Assembly: GCA_030770535.1 (NCBI GenBank)
Contig: JASVEC010000021.1
Location: forward strand, 444,001 to 508,000
Source of the DNA: Batkoa obscura
Taxonomy: Eukaryota > Entomophthoromycota > Entomophthoromycetes > Entomophthorales > Batkoaceae
Length of the DNA: 64,000 bases
Reading direction: 5' to 3'
Part shown: in pieces, positions 1 to 11,513 of the stretch
How the letters are laid out: each line of letters starts with the position of its first letter
How positions within the stretch are numbered: position 1 is the first letter of the stretch
The notes under the pieces: generated by a model
The model's input: only the letters and a program-made list of their open reading frames with translations
Database searches by the model: none
Told to the model about the DNA's origin: nothing
Program-made: the position numbers and the translations under genes

Positions 1-702
1 GGTGGTTGGGTATCAGAAGATATAGAACCAAGTAGATTAATGGCAGCTGATTTAGCTAAGAATTATGGTATTGTGACTGCTATAGTTCACTATTGTTTAA
101 GTCAAAAAGGGGGAAGTAATCATATTAAACATCCAAGCCATATTAAAGACATATTGAATGCTTTCTTTAATATCACTTCTTCACTAAATCGCTTCAACCT
201 AAAAGATAGTAAAATAATTGTTGGGGGTCATTCTGCAGGTGCTCATTTAAGTGCATTGTTGGCATTAGATCCTAATCAGTACATCAATAATAGTAATAAT
301 AAGCTGTTAAATCAAATCAAAGGGGTGATATCCATCGGAGGCATTTTTGATTTAGAATTATTAGCTAAGCAAGATAGTTCATATATTCATCAATTTATTG
401 AACCAGCATTTGGTATTAATGAATCAGGTTCATGGAACCAAGCATCTCCACAGCATAGTATTACTTCTGATTCTTTAAATAAGATTCATTATACTAGATT
501 ACCAAAGTATTTATTAATTGATTCCATTGAAGATACACTTGTTGATTCTCAACAAACAACACAATTTGCTAAACATTTGAACGATGTTGGATTAAAAAAA
601 GTTAATGTTATCCAAGGTAAATTTGGTCAACATGATCAAATTCCTACTTATAATATAGTACAAAATAGTATTGCTAAATTTATATTAGAACAAATAAAGT
701 AA
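1..702 (+). CDS. Alpha/beta hydrolase (kynurenine formamidase/esterase-like), 5' end outside window
   Basis: The frame is open from base 1 (beginning GGWVSEDIEPS), so the start lies upstream of the window; the Met at base 40 is internal. The opening GGW looks like the end of an oxyanion-hole HGG-W motif of esterase/lipase and kynurenine-formamidase relatives. The nucleophile elbow GGHSAGAH lies around bases 220-246. A candidate acid is in LLIDSIEDTLVD (about 511-550) and the catalytic His is in FGQHDQ (about 622-640), so the visible triad looks intact. Family members act on small esters or amides; the substrate cannot be told from the sequence. A decayed paralogue lies on the minus strand at 32865-33650, which points to a small family spreading in this genome. 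The class is fairly sure, the exact activity unknown. Confidence 0.75.
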   Translation, partial: GGWVSEDIEPSRLMAADLAKNYGIVTAIVHYCLSQKGGSNHIKHPSHIKDILNAFFNITSSLNRFNLKDSKIIVGGHSAGAHLSALLALDPNQYINNSNNKLLNQIKGVISIGGIFDLELLAKQDSSYIHQFIEPAFGINESGSWNQASPQHSITSDSLNKIHYTRLPKYLLIDSIEDTLVDSQQTTQFAKHLNDVGLKKVNVIQGKFGQHDQIPTYNIVQNSIAKFILEQIK

Positions 703-725
703 CGCTTTAAAATACCAACTTAATA

Positions 726-831
726 ATATGGGGATACTTTTTTTGATTTCATTACTTTTTCCATTTTTAAGCGCTATTTGAATGGAAAAATTGCTAGTAA
801 AATTCTTAAGCAAAAAAATACATCCCCATAT
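726..831 (+). mobile_element. Foldback MITE, copy 1 (full length)
   Basis: A ~106 bp element begins ATATGGGGATA and ends with the inverse TCCCCATAT, with TA next to both termini. Inside lies a second inverted repeat, TTTTTCCA ... TGGAAAAA, around the palindrome AGCGCT. It has no coding capacity. It matches about nine other copies in this window and sits between the hydrolase and J-protein genes. Confidence 0.8.
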
Positions 832-1124
832 TATATTCTAAATAATTTAAAATTTTAATCTTTAAAATAGTAAATAATTAGCAAATTCTCAATAACCCAA
901 GTTATTAAAACGTACTAAACATAAGTGAATCTCATGTTAAAAATAAAATTTATAATTTAATAAAGAGTTAACGATGTCTTTTAAGGTAGATCCTTAAAAT
1001 AGATACTAGTAGCACTTTAGTTTATACCAATGGACTATGCTCATCTAATATTTATAAGCCTCAGCTGTAAACAAAACGCTTAATGCTGCTAGCAAGTATT
1101 TTAAACTTTTTTAACAGAAATATA

Positions 1125-1231
1125 ATATGGGAATGTGTTTTTTTGTCTAACAATTTTATTAACAATTTTTCCATTTAAATAGCACTTAAGAAATAGAAAA
1201 AGTGAAGTGAAAAAACATCCCCCTCCCATAT
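1125..1231 (-). mobile_element. Foldback MITE, copy 2 (inverted)
   Basis: The same element as at 726-831 but in the opposite orientation: ATATGGGAATG at the left and CTCCCATAT at the right, with the internal CAATTTTTCCATTTAAATAG stretch read from the other strand. It lies about 290 bp from copy 1, so the two form an inverted pair that could itself fold. Confidence 0.75.
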
Positions 1232-1627
1232 GCTAAATAAATTTAAGTATTTTAGTATCATTCAATTAATGGAATTTGCTCATTATTTATTGTAATTTGA
1301 ACATAAGTATTGAGAGAAATGGTGTACTATATTATCCCTCAAGTTTTCTTTTTCAATACAAAATTACTATTCAATACACACTTACAAAAAAAATAGTTCA
1401 AATATTTATTTAGTTTTTCTATAGCTTGACTACGATATCAAATCAATATAAACCAGTTCTTTATTCTAACATTATATTCAACTAATTTCACATGAGTGAA
1501 CCTAAACAATTTCACTTATAAATTTAAAAATAACGAAACAAATGCATTTTTTGCTAATTTTTAAAAAGTTGACATATTTTCAATCAAAATTCATTAGCCT
1601 AAACTATTTTTAGACTTCTTTTTAAAA

Positions 1628-2047
1628 ATGAATACCACCACCAATCTTGGTACAAACTCCAAAAATTATTATGAGCTATTAAACTGTGCTTCTCATCATA
1701 GTATTGAACAAATAAGAAAAGAGTATCAATTATTAAGTTTAAAATATCATCCAGATAAACAAAGAGGTAGTAATGAAGATCAATTTAAACAGATTAATGA
1801 AGCTTATAATATTTTAAAAGATGAAAAAATGAGAAAAAAATATGATCAATGGTTATTTTCTGGTCTCCAAATAGCTTGGAAAGACTATGTTCTATTACCA
1901 GAAGCTATGAAGGTAACCCATTGGTCTAATTTTAATAAAACATTGACGATTGAAGATAAAAATAATAATGAATACAAAATTAATAATATAGACAATAACA
2001 GTAATAATGATGATTTAATAACTAAATTTCGCAATTATCAACTATGA
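1628..2047 (+). CDS. J-domain co-chaperone, DNAJC12-like
   Basis: A single-exon gene of 139 aa. Residues ~14-76 form a J domain: YYELLNCASHHSIEQIRKEY, then the invariant HPD in KYHPDKQ, then QINEAYNILKDEKMRKKYDQW. J domains stimulate Hsp70 ATPase. The segment after the domain (YDQW ... W.DY ... V.HW) resembles the conserved tail of the DNAJC12 / J-domain-containing-protein family, small cytosolic co-chaperones. There is no signal peptide, membrane helix or zinc-finger region, so it is not a type I/II DnaJ. The C-terminal ~30 residues are Asn/Asp-rich. Its stop lies only 10 bp from the stop of the convergent aldehyde dehydrogenase gene. Confidence 0.8.
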   Translation: MNTTTNLGTNSKNYYELLNCASHHSIEQIRKEYQLLSLKYHPDKQRGSNEDQFKQINEAYNILKDEKMRKKYDQWLFSGLQIAWKDYVLLPEAMKVTHWSNFNKTLTIEDKNNNEYKINNIDNNSNNDDLITKFRNYQL

Positions 2048-2057
2048 ATTTTTTATT

Positions 2058-3836
2058 TTAAATTTTAACTTTAAGATGATAAGATTTAGGACGAGTTAAA
2101 GGTTCAAAACCTAAAGTTGAGAGTGTACAACCTCTACCTGAATTTTTAACTCCAGTCCAAGCTAATGCTGGGTCTGGGAAATCACAACGGTTCATAAAAA
2201 TGGTACCAGTTTCTACATGTTCTCCAACATAATTACAGGCATCAATATCATTTGTCCAAATGCTAGCTGTTAAGCCAAACTCGCTATCATTCATTAATTC
2301 AATAGCTTCATCATCATCTCTAACCTTATTTTTTTATTAATAAATTTTTGTTTAATTAATAAAATTAATTATTTACTTCCATTATTCCTACTACAGGACC
2401 AAAAGATTCATCTTTCATTATGGACATGTTATGATTCACATTGATCAATACCTGAGGTGCTACATAATTTGTACCTTCCTAAAAGAAAAATTAGATATTA
2501 ACTATTATATTTATTTTATTGTAACTCACCTTAGCATTTGGGAATAAATTTTCATCAATTAATGCTTTTGCACCTTGTGAAACTAATAACAATTAATAAA
2601 TATAATATAGTAGTTAATTTTTTAATCTTAATATTACCTGCTTCTTTAACTTGTTTTCTAATAAATTCAGCGGATTGTTTAGATATCATTGGACCTAAAG
2701 TGACTTTAGGATCTAATGGGTTACCTAGGATATAATCCTAAAAAAATAAAAAATAAATAAACTGATAAAACCATCCAGAGTTCTACTTACCTTAGTAATT
2801 TTAACGAACTCCTCTACAAAAGCTTGATAAACTTTAGTATGAACATAAATCCTTTCAACTGAACAACAAGATTGACCTGAATTAAACATAGCTCCATCTA
2901 CTAAATTTTCTGCTGTATATTTAATATCTGCATCTTCTCTTACATATGCTGGATCTTTTCCTCCTAATTCCAAACCAATTCCTATATATATTAATTTTAC
3001 TACTATTATAATATTATAATAATTACCCATAAACTTGTCATTAGCTGCCTTTTGTACTTTTTTACCATTTTCTACTGACCCCGTAAAATTAACAAATTGA
3101 ATTAAGGGATGTTGAATAGTAAATGTAATATCTTCATTATCAATATGGAGGAACTGAATATTCGGATAAGCAAAAAAAAGATCTAAAAAACAAATCAGAA
3201 ACTTACTTGGAATACATTTTTGGGTAAGCCGGCCTTCTCAAAAGCAATTAAATAATTTTTAGGAACGGTAGGAGTTTGAGGAGAATGTTTAAGGATGACT
3301 GTATTACCCGCTAACAAAGCTGGAATAATTCCATTGATACTAGTAATATAGGGATAATTCCATGGAGCAATTAATAAAATTGGACCTAAGGATACACGTT
3401 TGATATATTTTTTAAACCCATTTTTTTCTTCTACTACCTTTGGTTTTAAACTTTCTTCACTTATGGAAATCATATATTCGGCTCGCTTCGCCAACGTTTC
3501 TATTTCACCTTGGGTGTAGCGAATGGGTCTAGAATAGAAAATTTAATGTTATTGATTTATGGAGTTATGTAATTATGATTATTAAAAACATAGAATATAA
3601 ACTTACCTTCCCATCATTTTAGTTAACTCTAAAGCTAGCTCTTCTTTATCATTTAATAAAATAGACACAAATTTCGATAGAATATCTTGACGTGCTTTTA
3701 AATCGGTTTTAGACCATTGTTTATAGGCTTGATAAGAGTTTTTAATAGCACTATCAATTTCATCTTGAGTATTGAAATTGGTAGTATAAAATTCACTGTT
3801 ATCAATGGGGGAGATAGTGGTAAACGATTTACTCAT
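2058..3836 (-). CDS. NAD(P)-dependent aldehyde dehydrogenase, 8 exons
   Basis: Joining GT-AG exons 3836-3607, 3528-3207, 3153-3027, 2981-2791, 2737-2638, 2573-2530, 2478-2377 and 2324-2058 gives one uninterrupted 460-aa frame. The start is the Met of [10 protein letters not shown], preferred over an upstream in-frame Met that would only add Phe-rich residues. It oxidises aldehydes to acids. Landmarks are LLIAPWNYP near residue 110-120, [11 protein letters not shown] (cofactor site), the general base Glu in [11 protein letters not shown] (~231), the nucleophile in [11 protein letters not shown] (~265), and the C-terminal [20 protein letters not shown]. It is slightly shorter than classic ~500-aa ALDHs and has no targeting sequence, so probably cytosolic. 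The substrate is not evident. It converges on the J-protein gene. Confidence 0.88.
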
Positions 3837-5128
3837 TTTTTTAAAAAAAGAATGAAAAAACAAAATTAGAGTGATGTGGTATTTATTCTTTAGAATTTTT
3901 TGAGTAAGTCAAATGATTTTTTGAATGTTCATTATTTAGAATATTGGTGGCTTTTTGTTATTAATAATTAACAATGTGACTTTCTCCTATTAATAAATAC
4001 TACAATATGTTAGAATATTATCTTTCAAAGAAATAGGCCAAGTATGCCATTTATTAACTATCAATCATTACTCTCAGTGATAAAAGAAACGAATGATGTC
4101 ACTTTGAGAAGAACTAAAAATCACACTAATTAATCTACTTTCGAAAAACTATGACATTAATAAAAATTATAAAAAAGAAATGTTATATATGATATAATGA
4201 AAATAATATTGATATATTAATTATAATAATTTGATAACTGAATGTATACAAAAAGATGAAATCTAAACTTAACTCAATAAAATAAAGATTGAAGATAAAG
4301 ATATCAGACTGATGTAAACAATAACATAACTGGAAGTAAAAGATGGAATAACAACCTATTATAAATAGTTACTATTTGTATTAATAGAACTAACTAGCTT
4401 GAAGTTAAAAAATTGATAGCTAACAAAATATTAAGTTTGATTTAATATTCAAAATTTGGAAGTTACTTAACAGCTTGAAAGCTTCAGATTTGCTATAAAA
4501 ATCACAAGTTAAAATGAAAATCAATCAAGTTGGACTATAATTAAAGATATGGTCTAAAACAATTAAGTAATTGGAATAAATTAAATTTTATATGTTATTT
4601 AGAAAATAGAGTTAAATAATAATTAAAATAGATACTATCATTTCAACCTATTTAGCGGGTATAAATGAATAGAATCAATTAATGAGTGATAATAATGAGA
4701 TTAAATTATCAACAGAGCAGTTAAAGTTGGCAAATAACTAATGAATTCTACTAATTGATTGGTCCAAATTAAAAGGATTTTAGAAGGGAGTTAAGTAACA
4801 ACAAGTAATATTTCAAAAAATCAACAATTAGAAATAATCAAATTAACAAAAATCAATAATACAACAAACAACAATTCAAAAAAATTCAAACTATAATGAT
4901 ATAAAAAATGAAAAATTACCAAATATAGAAATTACTTTAAGAATTCTAACTCAAATAGTGGATTTGTAATAAAGATAATGAAATTTAACGTTAGTTAAAC
5001 TTATCAACTTAAGATCCAATTACTTTATATTTCATTCTTCAAGTTATTATTACTTGTAATCATTATGTTGATTACTTTTGTTTTTTTCTTTTACTTTTCT
5101 TTTACTTTAAAAAATAGATTTTTTTATA
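3837..5128. other. Intergenic, no gene seen
   Basis: About 1.3 kb of AT-rich DNA between the divergent ALDH and SH3-protein starts. Frames are closed in all directions, and I see no MITE, tRNA or repeat array. It probably contains the promoters of both neighbours near its two ends. Confidence 0.5.
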
Positions 5129-5439
5129 ATGTTTCAATTGTTCATCTTTATTTACTTAATAGTAACATCTATGGCATTAGATACTTCAATTAAAGAAAAC
5201 AATAATAAAGATAAGGATGTAGTTTCGTGTCAAAAGATTAAAGGTAAGTTATTAATATATTAATATAATAATTATAATATATTAATTTGTTGGATTATTT
5301 TTAATAGAATCTTTAAAATGTCCACAATGGAAGAATTCATATTTAAATTTAACTTGGATTAATAGTTTTAATAATAATAAATTATCAATTGAAGATAAAT
5401 TAGATCAATTAATTGTTCAAAAAATAAAAGAATATCAAC

Positions 5440-5478
<39 letters not shown>

Positions 5479-5861
5479 GTGATAATAGTGAAGATACACA
5501 TTGTTTATTATTTAATGAAAGAATTGAACGCTTATTAGAACCATTAATATGTTCATTTTATTTTACAAATTCAATTAATAAAATATGTTATAATCAACCA
5601 AATGGACATCAATTAATGTTATGTCAACACGATTGTAATAATAATAAAAAAGAGATAAATAATTTAATTGAAAATAATAATATTTGTTTTAAATCCAATT
5701 TAAAATTTAAAACTAATTTATTAGCATTTATAAATCAAAGTTGTGATAATGCTTTAATTAATAATGATAATCAATCACAATGTTTATTATTATCTACTCA
5801 AGGTAAAGTTGATTTAACTTTAATTTAATATGAATATTTTATTAATTTTAATTTATAGTTG

Positions 5862-5893
<32 letters not shown>

Positions 5894-6679
5894 TCTATAG
5901 ATAATAATAATCGATTTTCTATTGATAAAACTTTATTGTTATCTTGTGGATTAGGATTAGGAGTAATAATAGGCATCATTATTATTATAATTATTATAAG
6001 ATTACGAAGAAAAAGATATAAGAGAAAATTAAAACCTTTATTATCCTCTAATACAATGATAAATGAAACAACAATGGAGAATAATAGCAAAATCTTAGTT
6101 TATAGTACCTTCTTTGCACGACGAAATGATGAGATGCATTTAAATTGTGGGGATTTTATAACTGTATGGCGAGACTTTGATGATGGCTGGAGTCTAGGAC
6201 AAAATTTAACAACTGAACAAAATGGTGTGTTTCCTAAAATATGTTTAGCAAAACCTTTAAAAGGTCAAAATAAACAATTGATAATACCCGTTAGAGAAGC
6301 TAGTTTAGCTTTTAATAATCCAATTATATTACCTTCTCAAAGATATCAGCATAATAGTAATAATAGTATTATTAATTGTTACACTAATCTTGATAGTAAA
6401 AAGTCAATATCAAATGATAATTTATTTATTTCTCATACTCGATCTTATTCATATAATAATAGTATTCGTCAAATGGATAGTTATTCAAGTTCCATCAAAC
6501 AAGCCAAAATTTCTTCCAATTTTAAAAGAATTAATATGTCTCAACTAAATGACAATAATAATAGTAATTCTAAATTACCAGCTTATCAACTGAATTTTGC
6601 TAATACTTCTTCAAATTCCATATCTACTCCTCCTCCTCCTATTCACTCTCCTCCTAATCCTCCTCAAAATGAATTATAA
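5129..6679 (+). CDS. Single-pass membrane protein with cytoplasmic SH3 domain
   Basis: Exons 5129-5243, 5308-5802 and 5859-6679 join in frame to 476 aa. The N-terminus MFQLFIFIYLIVTSMA is a signal peptide. Residues ~20-225 form an Asn-rich, Cys-containing extracytoplasmic domain with scattered Cys (CPQW, ICYN, LCQHDC, SCDNA). A strongly hydrophobic helix (~228-251, rich in Ile/Gly) is followed by the basic stop-transfer stretch RLRRKRYKRK. An SH3 domain spans ~281-332 (VYSTFFARRNDEMHL, DGWSLGQN, NGVFP). The tail to 476 is low complexity and ends with PPPPP-type proline runs that could bind SH3 domains. Such fungal proteins are thought to scaffold polarity or signalling at the plasma membrane; the ligand is unknown. 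It is not Sho1, which has four membrane helices. Confidence 0.75.
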
Positions 6680-7338
6680 AAATTAAACTCTTAACTCTTC
6701 TTGTTAATAATTAGAATTTAAGGGTTGATTACAAGCATATCTGTTAAATAAATTATTTTTTATATTAAGCTTAATTAATTTTAAATTTGTAATATAAATG
6801 TTTGTAAATTTAATTATAGAAAGTTTAGACTAACTATGAGTTAAAAGTATATCAATTTAAATTAAATACAACTCTTTTTAAATAATTTTCACACATTTAT
6901 TCTTTTATAACACAAATTAAACTAAACTTTAATCCCTCTTTATTTTTTAAGAAAAAAATAATGGCACCTTACTATGATTCTTAGCCAATAATATGATTAA
7001 ATTACGTTGATTAAATAAATTTCTTTGAAATCAAATAATTTTTATATATATATTAAAAGATAATGTTTTATTATTATTATATTAAAATAATACTTTTAAA
7101 TGATATAGCTTTATCTTTTATAATTTCTAGTTAATAGTATCTTTATTTATTTATTATATTTGTATTTATTGAAAATATAAAGAATAATAGTTTGCCACAT
7201 CATAATTTTCTAAAACTAAATTTAAGCTTGGAATTTCATTAGTTAAGTTTTAAAATATCGAAATAAAAAACCTTAATAAAAAATAATAATCAAACTAAAG
7301 TCAAATTTATTTTTTGTAAGCATATCAATACTAAAAAA
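6680..7338. other. Intergenic, no gene seen
   Basis: About 660 bp of AT-rich DNA between the SH3 protein and the BCKDH E1-alpha gene on the same strand. I see no open frame, RNA or MITE. Confidence 0.5.
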
Positions 7339-9208
7339 ATGATGAATACAATAAAGCAAGTAGCAAGCAAAGCCGCTAAACTTAATTTCAATTCATGTTT
7401 GAAATTGAACAAAGTAAATCTCATACCATTTTACTCAAAACAATTAATCATCTAATATAATTATTAACCTTAGTTCCATACCAGAAGTTCAAATTTTGAA
7501 AAAATTGCCACTCGATTTCCAGGTTCTATAAACTCCCATTTCTCATCTCAATTAAACTTTATTAATATTAATGAACCTATACCTACTTATCGAGTTATGA
7601 ATGAAAGAGGTGAAATTGTGGATAATATGAAAGAACCTGAAGTAAGTACATTTTAATTTTATTATTATTATTATTATTATTATTATCTAATTCTTTATTT
7701 CTTTAATTAAATCTAATTATAATAGATTTCTAAAGAATTAGCTATAAAAATGTATGAACATATGATCACTTTAAACTTAATGGATACAATTTTATATGAT
7801 GCTCAAAGACAAGGTAGAATTTCATTTTATATGACAGCGTTTGGAGAAGAAGCACAAATTGGGAGTGCAGCTGCATTAACTTTAGATGATGTTATCTTTG
7901 GACAAGTAAGTTCATTTTATCTCAATCCATTTGATTTTACTAATATGACTATTATTTTACTTTACCTCTTAGTATCGTGAAGCTGGGGTCTTAATTCATC
8001 GTGGTTTTACAATTCAACAAATTATGCATCAATGTTATGGTAATTCTGAAGATATTGGTAAAGGAAGACAAATGCCTGTTCATTATGGTTCTAAACAATT
8101 AAATTTTCAATCCATTTCTTCACCTTTATGTACTCAATTGCCTCAAGCTTCAGGTGCTGCTTATGCTTTGAAACAGGCAGGTAAGGATGCAGTTGCAGTT
8201 GCTTATTTTGGGGAAGGGGCGGCCTCAGAAGGTGACTTTCATGCAGCGCTTAATATGGCAGCCACTCTCTCTTGTCCAGTGATTTTCTTTTGGTATGGAT
8301 TTTATAGGTTTTTATTAAGAATAGGTATTGAATTATTTTTTATAGTCGTAATAATGGATTTGCTATATCTACTCCTGCTCATGAGCAATATAAAGGGGAC
8401 GGGATTGGTAAGTTTTATTATATTTATATTATAATAATATGATATTAATTTTAATTCATTTATTATTTTAGCTGGTCGTGGTATAGGTAAGTATAAAATT
8501 AATAAAAATAAATTTATAATATTAATATTAATTTAAAGGTTACGGTATTGATACTATTCGTGTGGATGGTAATGATATTTTTGTAAGTGAAATTCATTGA
8601 ATTTGCAAATAATCAGCAAATCAACAATTAATTTTCTATCTTTTTAATTTAGGCTGTTTATAATGCTACTAAAGCAGCACGTAAACTGGCTATTGAACAA
8701 AATAAACCAGTCTTAATTGAAGCTATGTCTTATAGGTAAATTTAAAATTAGAAACTAAAGTGATATTATTAATAATATTATTATTATTAATTTAGAGTTG
8801 GCCATCACTCCACCTCTGATGATTCTTCAGCTTATAGATCTAAACAAGTAAGTTATTAAATTCTATCCATTAACTCATATAATAAATACTAATCTCCATA
8901 TTAAATTAATCTAGGAAGTAGAAGATTGGAAACGATTAGATAACCCAATAGTACGTTATCGTCAATGGTTGGAAAATAAAGGGTATTGGAATCAAACAAT
9001 GGAAGATGAAAGTAAAAAGAAGATCAAAAAAGAAATTTTAACTGCGTTTAAAGTAGCTGAAGAATTAAAAAAACCATCTATCAAAAATTTATTTACCGAT
9101 GTTTATGATGATGTACCTAAACATTTATTAGAACAACAAAATGAAATGTTACAACATATTAAAAAATATCCAGAATTTTATCCAGTAGAGGACTATGAGA
9201 AGGAATAA
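7339..9208 (+). CDS. BCKDHA: 2-oxoisovalerate (branched-chain) dehydrogenase E1 subunit alpha, mitochondrial
   Basis: Exons 7339-7413, 7474-7641, 7726-7905, 7973-8292, 8346-8407, 8472-8486, 8539-8582, 8653-8735, 8796-8847 and 8915-9208 give 430 aa in frame. With E1-beta it decarboxylates branched-chain 2-oxoacids in the mitochondrial matrix. The Lys/Ser-rich N-terminus ([19 protein letters not shown]) looks like a presequence. Further landmarks are [16 protein letters not shown], the thiamine-diphosphate/Mg motif from [13 protein letters not shown] to FFCRNNG, and [13 protein letters not shown], the phosphorylation-loop signature that separates this subunit from pyruvate dehydrogenase alpha. 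The GDG of other TPP enzymes reads GEG here, as in relatives. Exon 6 is only 15 nt. The stop is 22 bp from the convergent ORC6 stop. Confidence 0.93.
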
Positions 9209-9230
9209 AGGAGATGATATTAAAATAAAA

Positions 9231-10202
9231 TTATATCGATGTTAATTGTTGTAATATGTTGGATTCCCATTCTTTATGTTTTTTATGTCCTTTTGTTTTT
9301 TCATACTTTTGTGTTTCTCCCTATTAGTTATTATTATTGTTAATTTAAAATAAATTATTTTGATCTAACTTACCCAATGATAATTTAAAAATGGGGATGG
9401 TACTAATTTCCTCTTTTTATTTTTGTTTTCATCATTATTTTTATTTTTATTTAGTATATCATCTATATTAACTTGATTATTGTTATTGATAGCTTTGTCA
9501 ATAACTTCATTACGTTCCTTTTTGCTCAAAGTGAATTTAACTTCTTTAATTAATGATAAAAAACCTTTACTTGTTGCATAAACTTCTTTTAATAACTGGT
9601 CTTTGTCCACTCGAATCTAAAAATAAGATTGTAATTAATCCTTCTTTTGTAAACTTCAACTATCAAGAATATCAAAACTTACCCCATTTTCCTCACAAAT
9701 AATATAAAATAATGCTAATTTAACCAAATTGATATCCATATCTTCGATTCTTTTTTTCATTTTTTTATCCTCCTTAATATATTCTAAATCCTTCTCTAAC
9801 CCATCTACCAAACTTGGGTCCCCATATTTAACACATAATTTATAAAAATCGATATCCATTTGAAGATTTAATATTTTACTATATTCAATTAATGCTTTAC
9901 GATATTTATCTCTTGTAGTACCAGAGATAGAACATAAAGCTCGAGTATCAACTGGTAAATGTAAACTAATTGATGTCTTTATTTCATTCAAAATAATCTA
10001 ATAAAACATAAACTTACCTTTTCAATGCTAAATGCAAACAAATCGCTGGTCTACAATTCGCTCCATTACGATCCCTTTGTGTTACTTTGGCTTTTAAATT
10101 ATTATAATATCCTTGGGTTTGAGCTAATAGTTCTTCAAATTGCATCAAGGTTAAATCAAGCTGTAATAATTTGATATGATGCTTGATGATATTGAGGGAC
10201 AT
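9231..10202 (-). CDS. ORC6: Origin recognition complex subunit 6
   Basis: Exons 10202-10018, 9965-9683, 9616-9374 and 9320-9231 give 266 aa, close to animal ORC6 (~250). ORC6 is part of the complex that marks replication origins and helps load MCM. The N-terminal TFIIB-like repeat aligns by eye with animal ORC6 around NCRPAICLHLAL, LHLPVDTRALCSISGTTRD and KYRKALIEYSKILNL. The middle carries KKNRKRK-type basic residues (ENKNKKRKLVPSP). The last 29 residues, encoded by a short final exon, include KEWESNILQQL, matching the conserved EEWKRKIL tail that binds ORC3. Using the acceptor at 9966 rather than the one nearer the donor avoids a 20-nt intron and keeps the frame. It is divergent from the SREBP-like gene. 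Confidence 0.82.
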
Positions 10203-10976
10203 TTTAAAAGTTGTAAAAACAGAATAAAAGGTAAGAATGAATTGAATTAAATTGAGCTACAATTAATAATATTTTTAAGGTTGGAAATTGGAAATTTTGT
10301 TTGATGAAGAAAGCTTTTTTATAAAGTATAAAAGTATAAATGAAATTTTATGGAGAGTAGTCATAATAAGGGATGTTTTCGGTTTCATTAATTTTTCCAT
10401 TTTTTAAGCATTATTGAGCAAAAAGTTAACAAATTCTTTAAATATTATATAATAGTTTTTATCATTAGATACAAACTAGCTTAGAATGTTCATCTTCAAT
10501 ACATTCTAATTCTAAATATTATGTAGAAGCCAAATGATGTTTAGAGCTTTTTAGATCTTTAATTTTTTGGAACATAAATACACCTTATTGTTTTTAGTTT
10601 TTCATATGAAGTGCTATTATATAAGTTATATTTTGCAAAGAATTCGAATTCTCGAATCTTATTATTTCTATACTATCACTATCAACTATCAAGTACTCAA
10701 AAGCATTAAAATTTAAAATAGTACCACTTATCCAAAGCCAATCATTGAACTTCCCTGAAATTTCAGTTTTAAAATCCAAACTTTAAAGGAAATTCCAAAT
10801 AATTTGAACCAATAAAAGGAGAGGATTAGTCAATTTTAATCAATTAAAATAATCGTATGATTTTTTTCAGAAAATAATAAATGCTATTTGAATATAAAAT
10901 CAAATTAATTTTTATTAGTTTTTTATTAATTTTTAATTTATCAGCATTATTTTATTTCAATTAAATCCCAAAAAAA
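10203..10976. other. Divergent intergenic region (ORC6 / SREBP-like)
   Basis: 774 bp separating two divergent start codons, so it should carry both promoters. It contains a truncated MITE at 10365-10450. A 61-codon minus-strand frame at 10594-10779 has no recognisable features and I do not call it. I see no sterol-response or cell-cycle box that I would defend. Confidence 0.5.
10365..10450 (+). mobile_element. Foldback MITE, copy 3 (right end lost)
   Basis: Starts AATAAGGGATGTTTTCGG and continues with the family core TTTTTCCATTTTTTAAGC, then GAGCAAAAAGTTAACAAATT. The right terminal CATCCCCATAT is missing or eroded. Confidence 0.6.
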
Positions 10977-11468
10977 ATGAATTTAGATGAAGAAACAATA
11001 TTAAATGATAATCTATTGCTTCAAGGATTAGACCCATCATTAATAAATACCAGCAACGGCAACAATCTATTAAATTTAAGTTTACCAATTAATAATGAAA
11101 CTGTAATACTGAATCCCCTCACCGGGTTATTAGAATTAAGTTTAAACAATAATAACAATATTTTAAATAATATGAATTTAATGAATCCATTATTAACTCA
11201 ATGGTATCAATTACAACAACAACAACAACAATTGATTTTATTAAATTCTTTACAACAACAAAATAATTTGAATAGTCTAACTACTATTTCAACAACAGAA
11301 ATGGGAAGCCTGAATTCTATTTCAACAACAGAAATTGGAAGTTTAAACTCTATTTCTCCGTTGAATTCAGTGTCTCCTTTACACCCTATGTTAAATCATG
11401 AATCTTCACCACAATTAAACGGAGTACCATTGTTAAGTTCACCAAATCATGAATTTAATTTAGATTTC

Positions 11469-11513
<45 letters not shown>

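Larger units (their letters stand above)
703..1627. other. Intergenic region with two MITEs
   Basis: 925 bp between the hydrolase stop and the J-protein start. It holds the two MITE copies at 726-831 and 1125-1231. The rest is AT-rich DNA in which I see no gene or RNA. The last ~100 bp before 1628 presumably carries the J-protein promoter, but no clear motif is visible. Confidence 0.6.

Noticed and set aside
5848-6090. 80-codon minus-strand frame with Leu/Ile runs
   Set aside because: Antisense shadow of the poly-Asn and membrane-helix codons of the SH3 protein.
10594-10779. 61-codon minus-strand frame between ORC6 and the SREBP-like gene
   Set aside because: No start context, motif or splice partner; lies in a promoter region.
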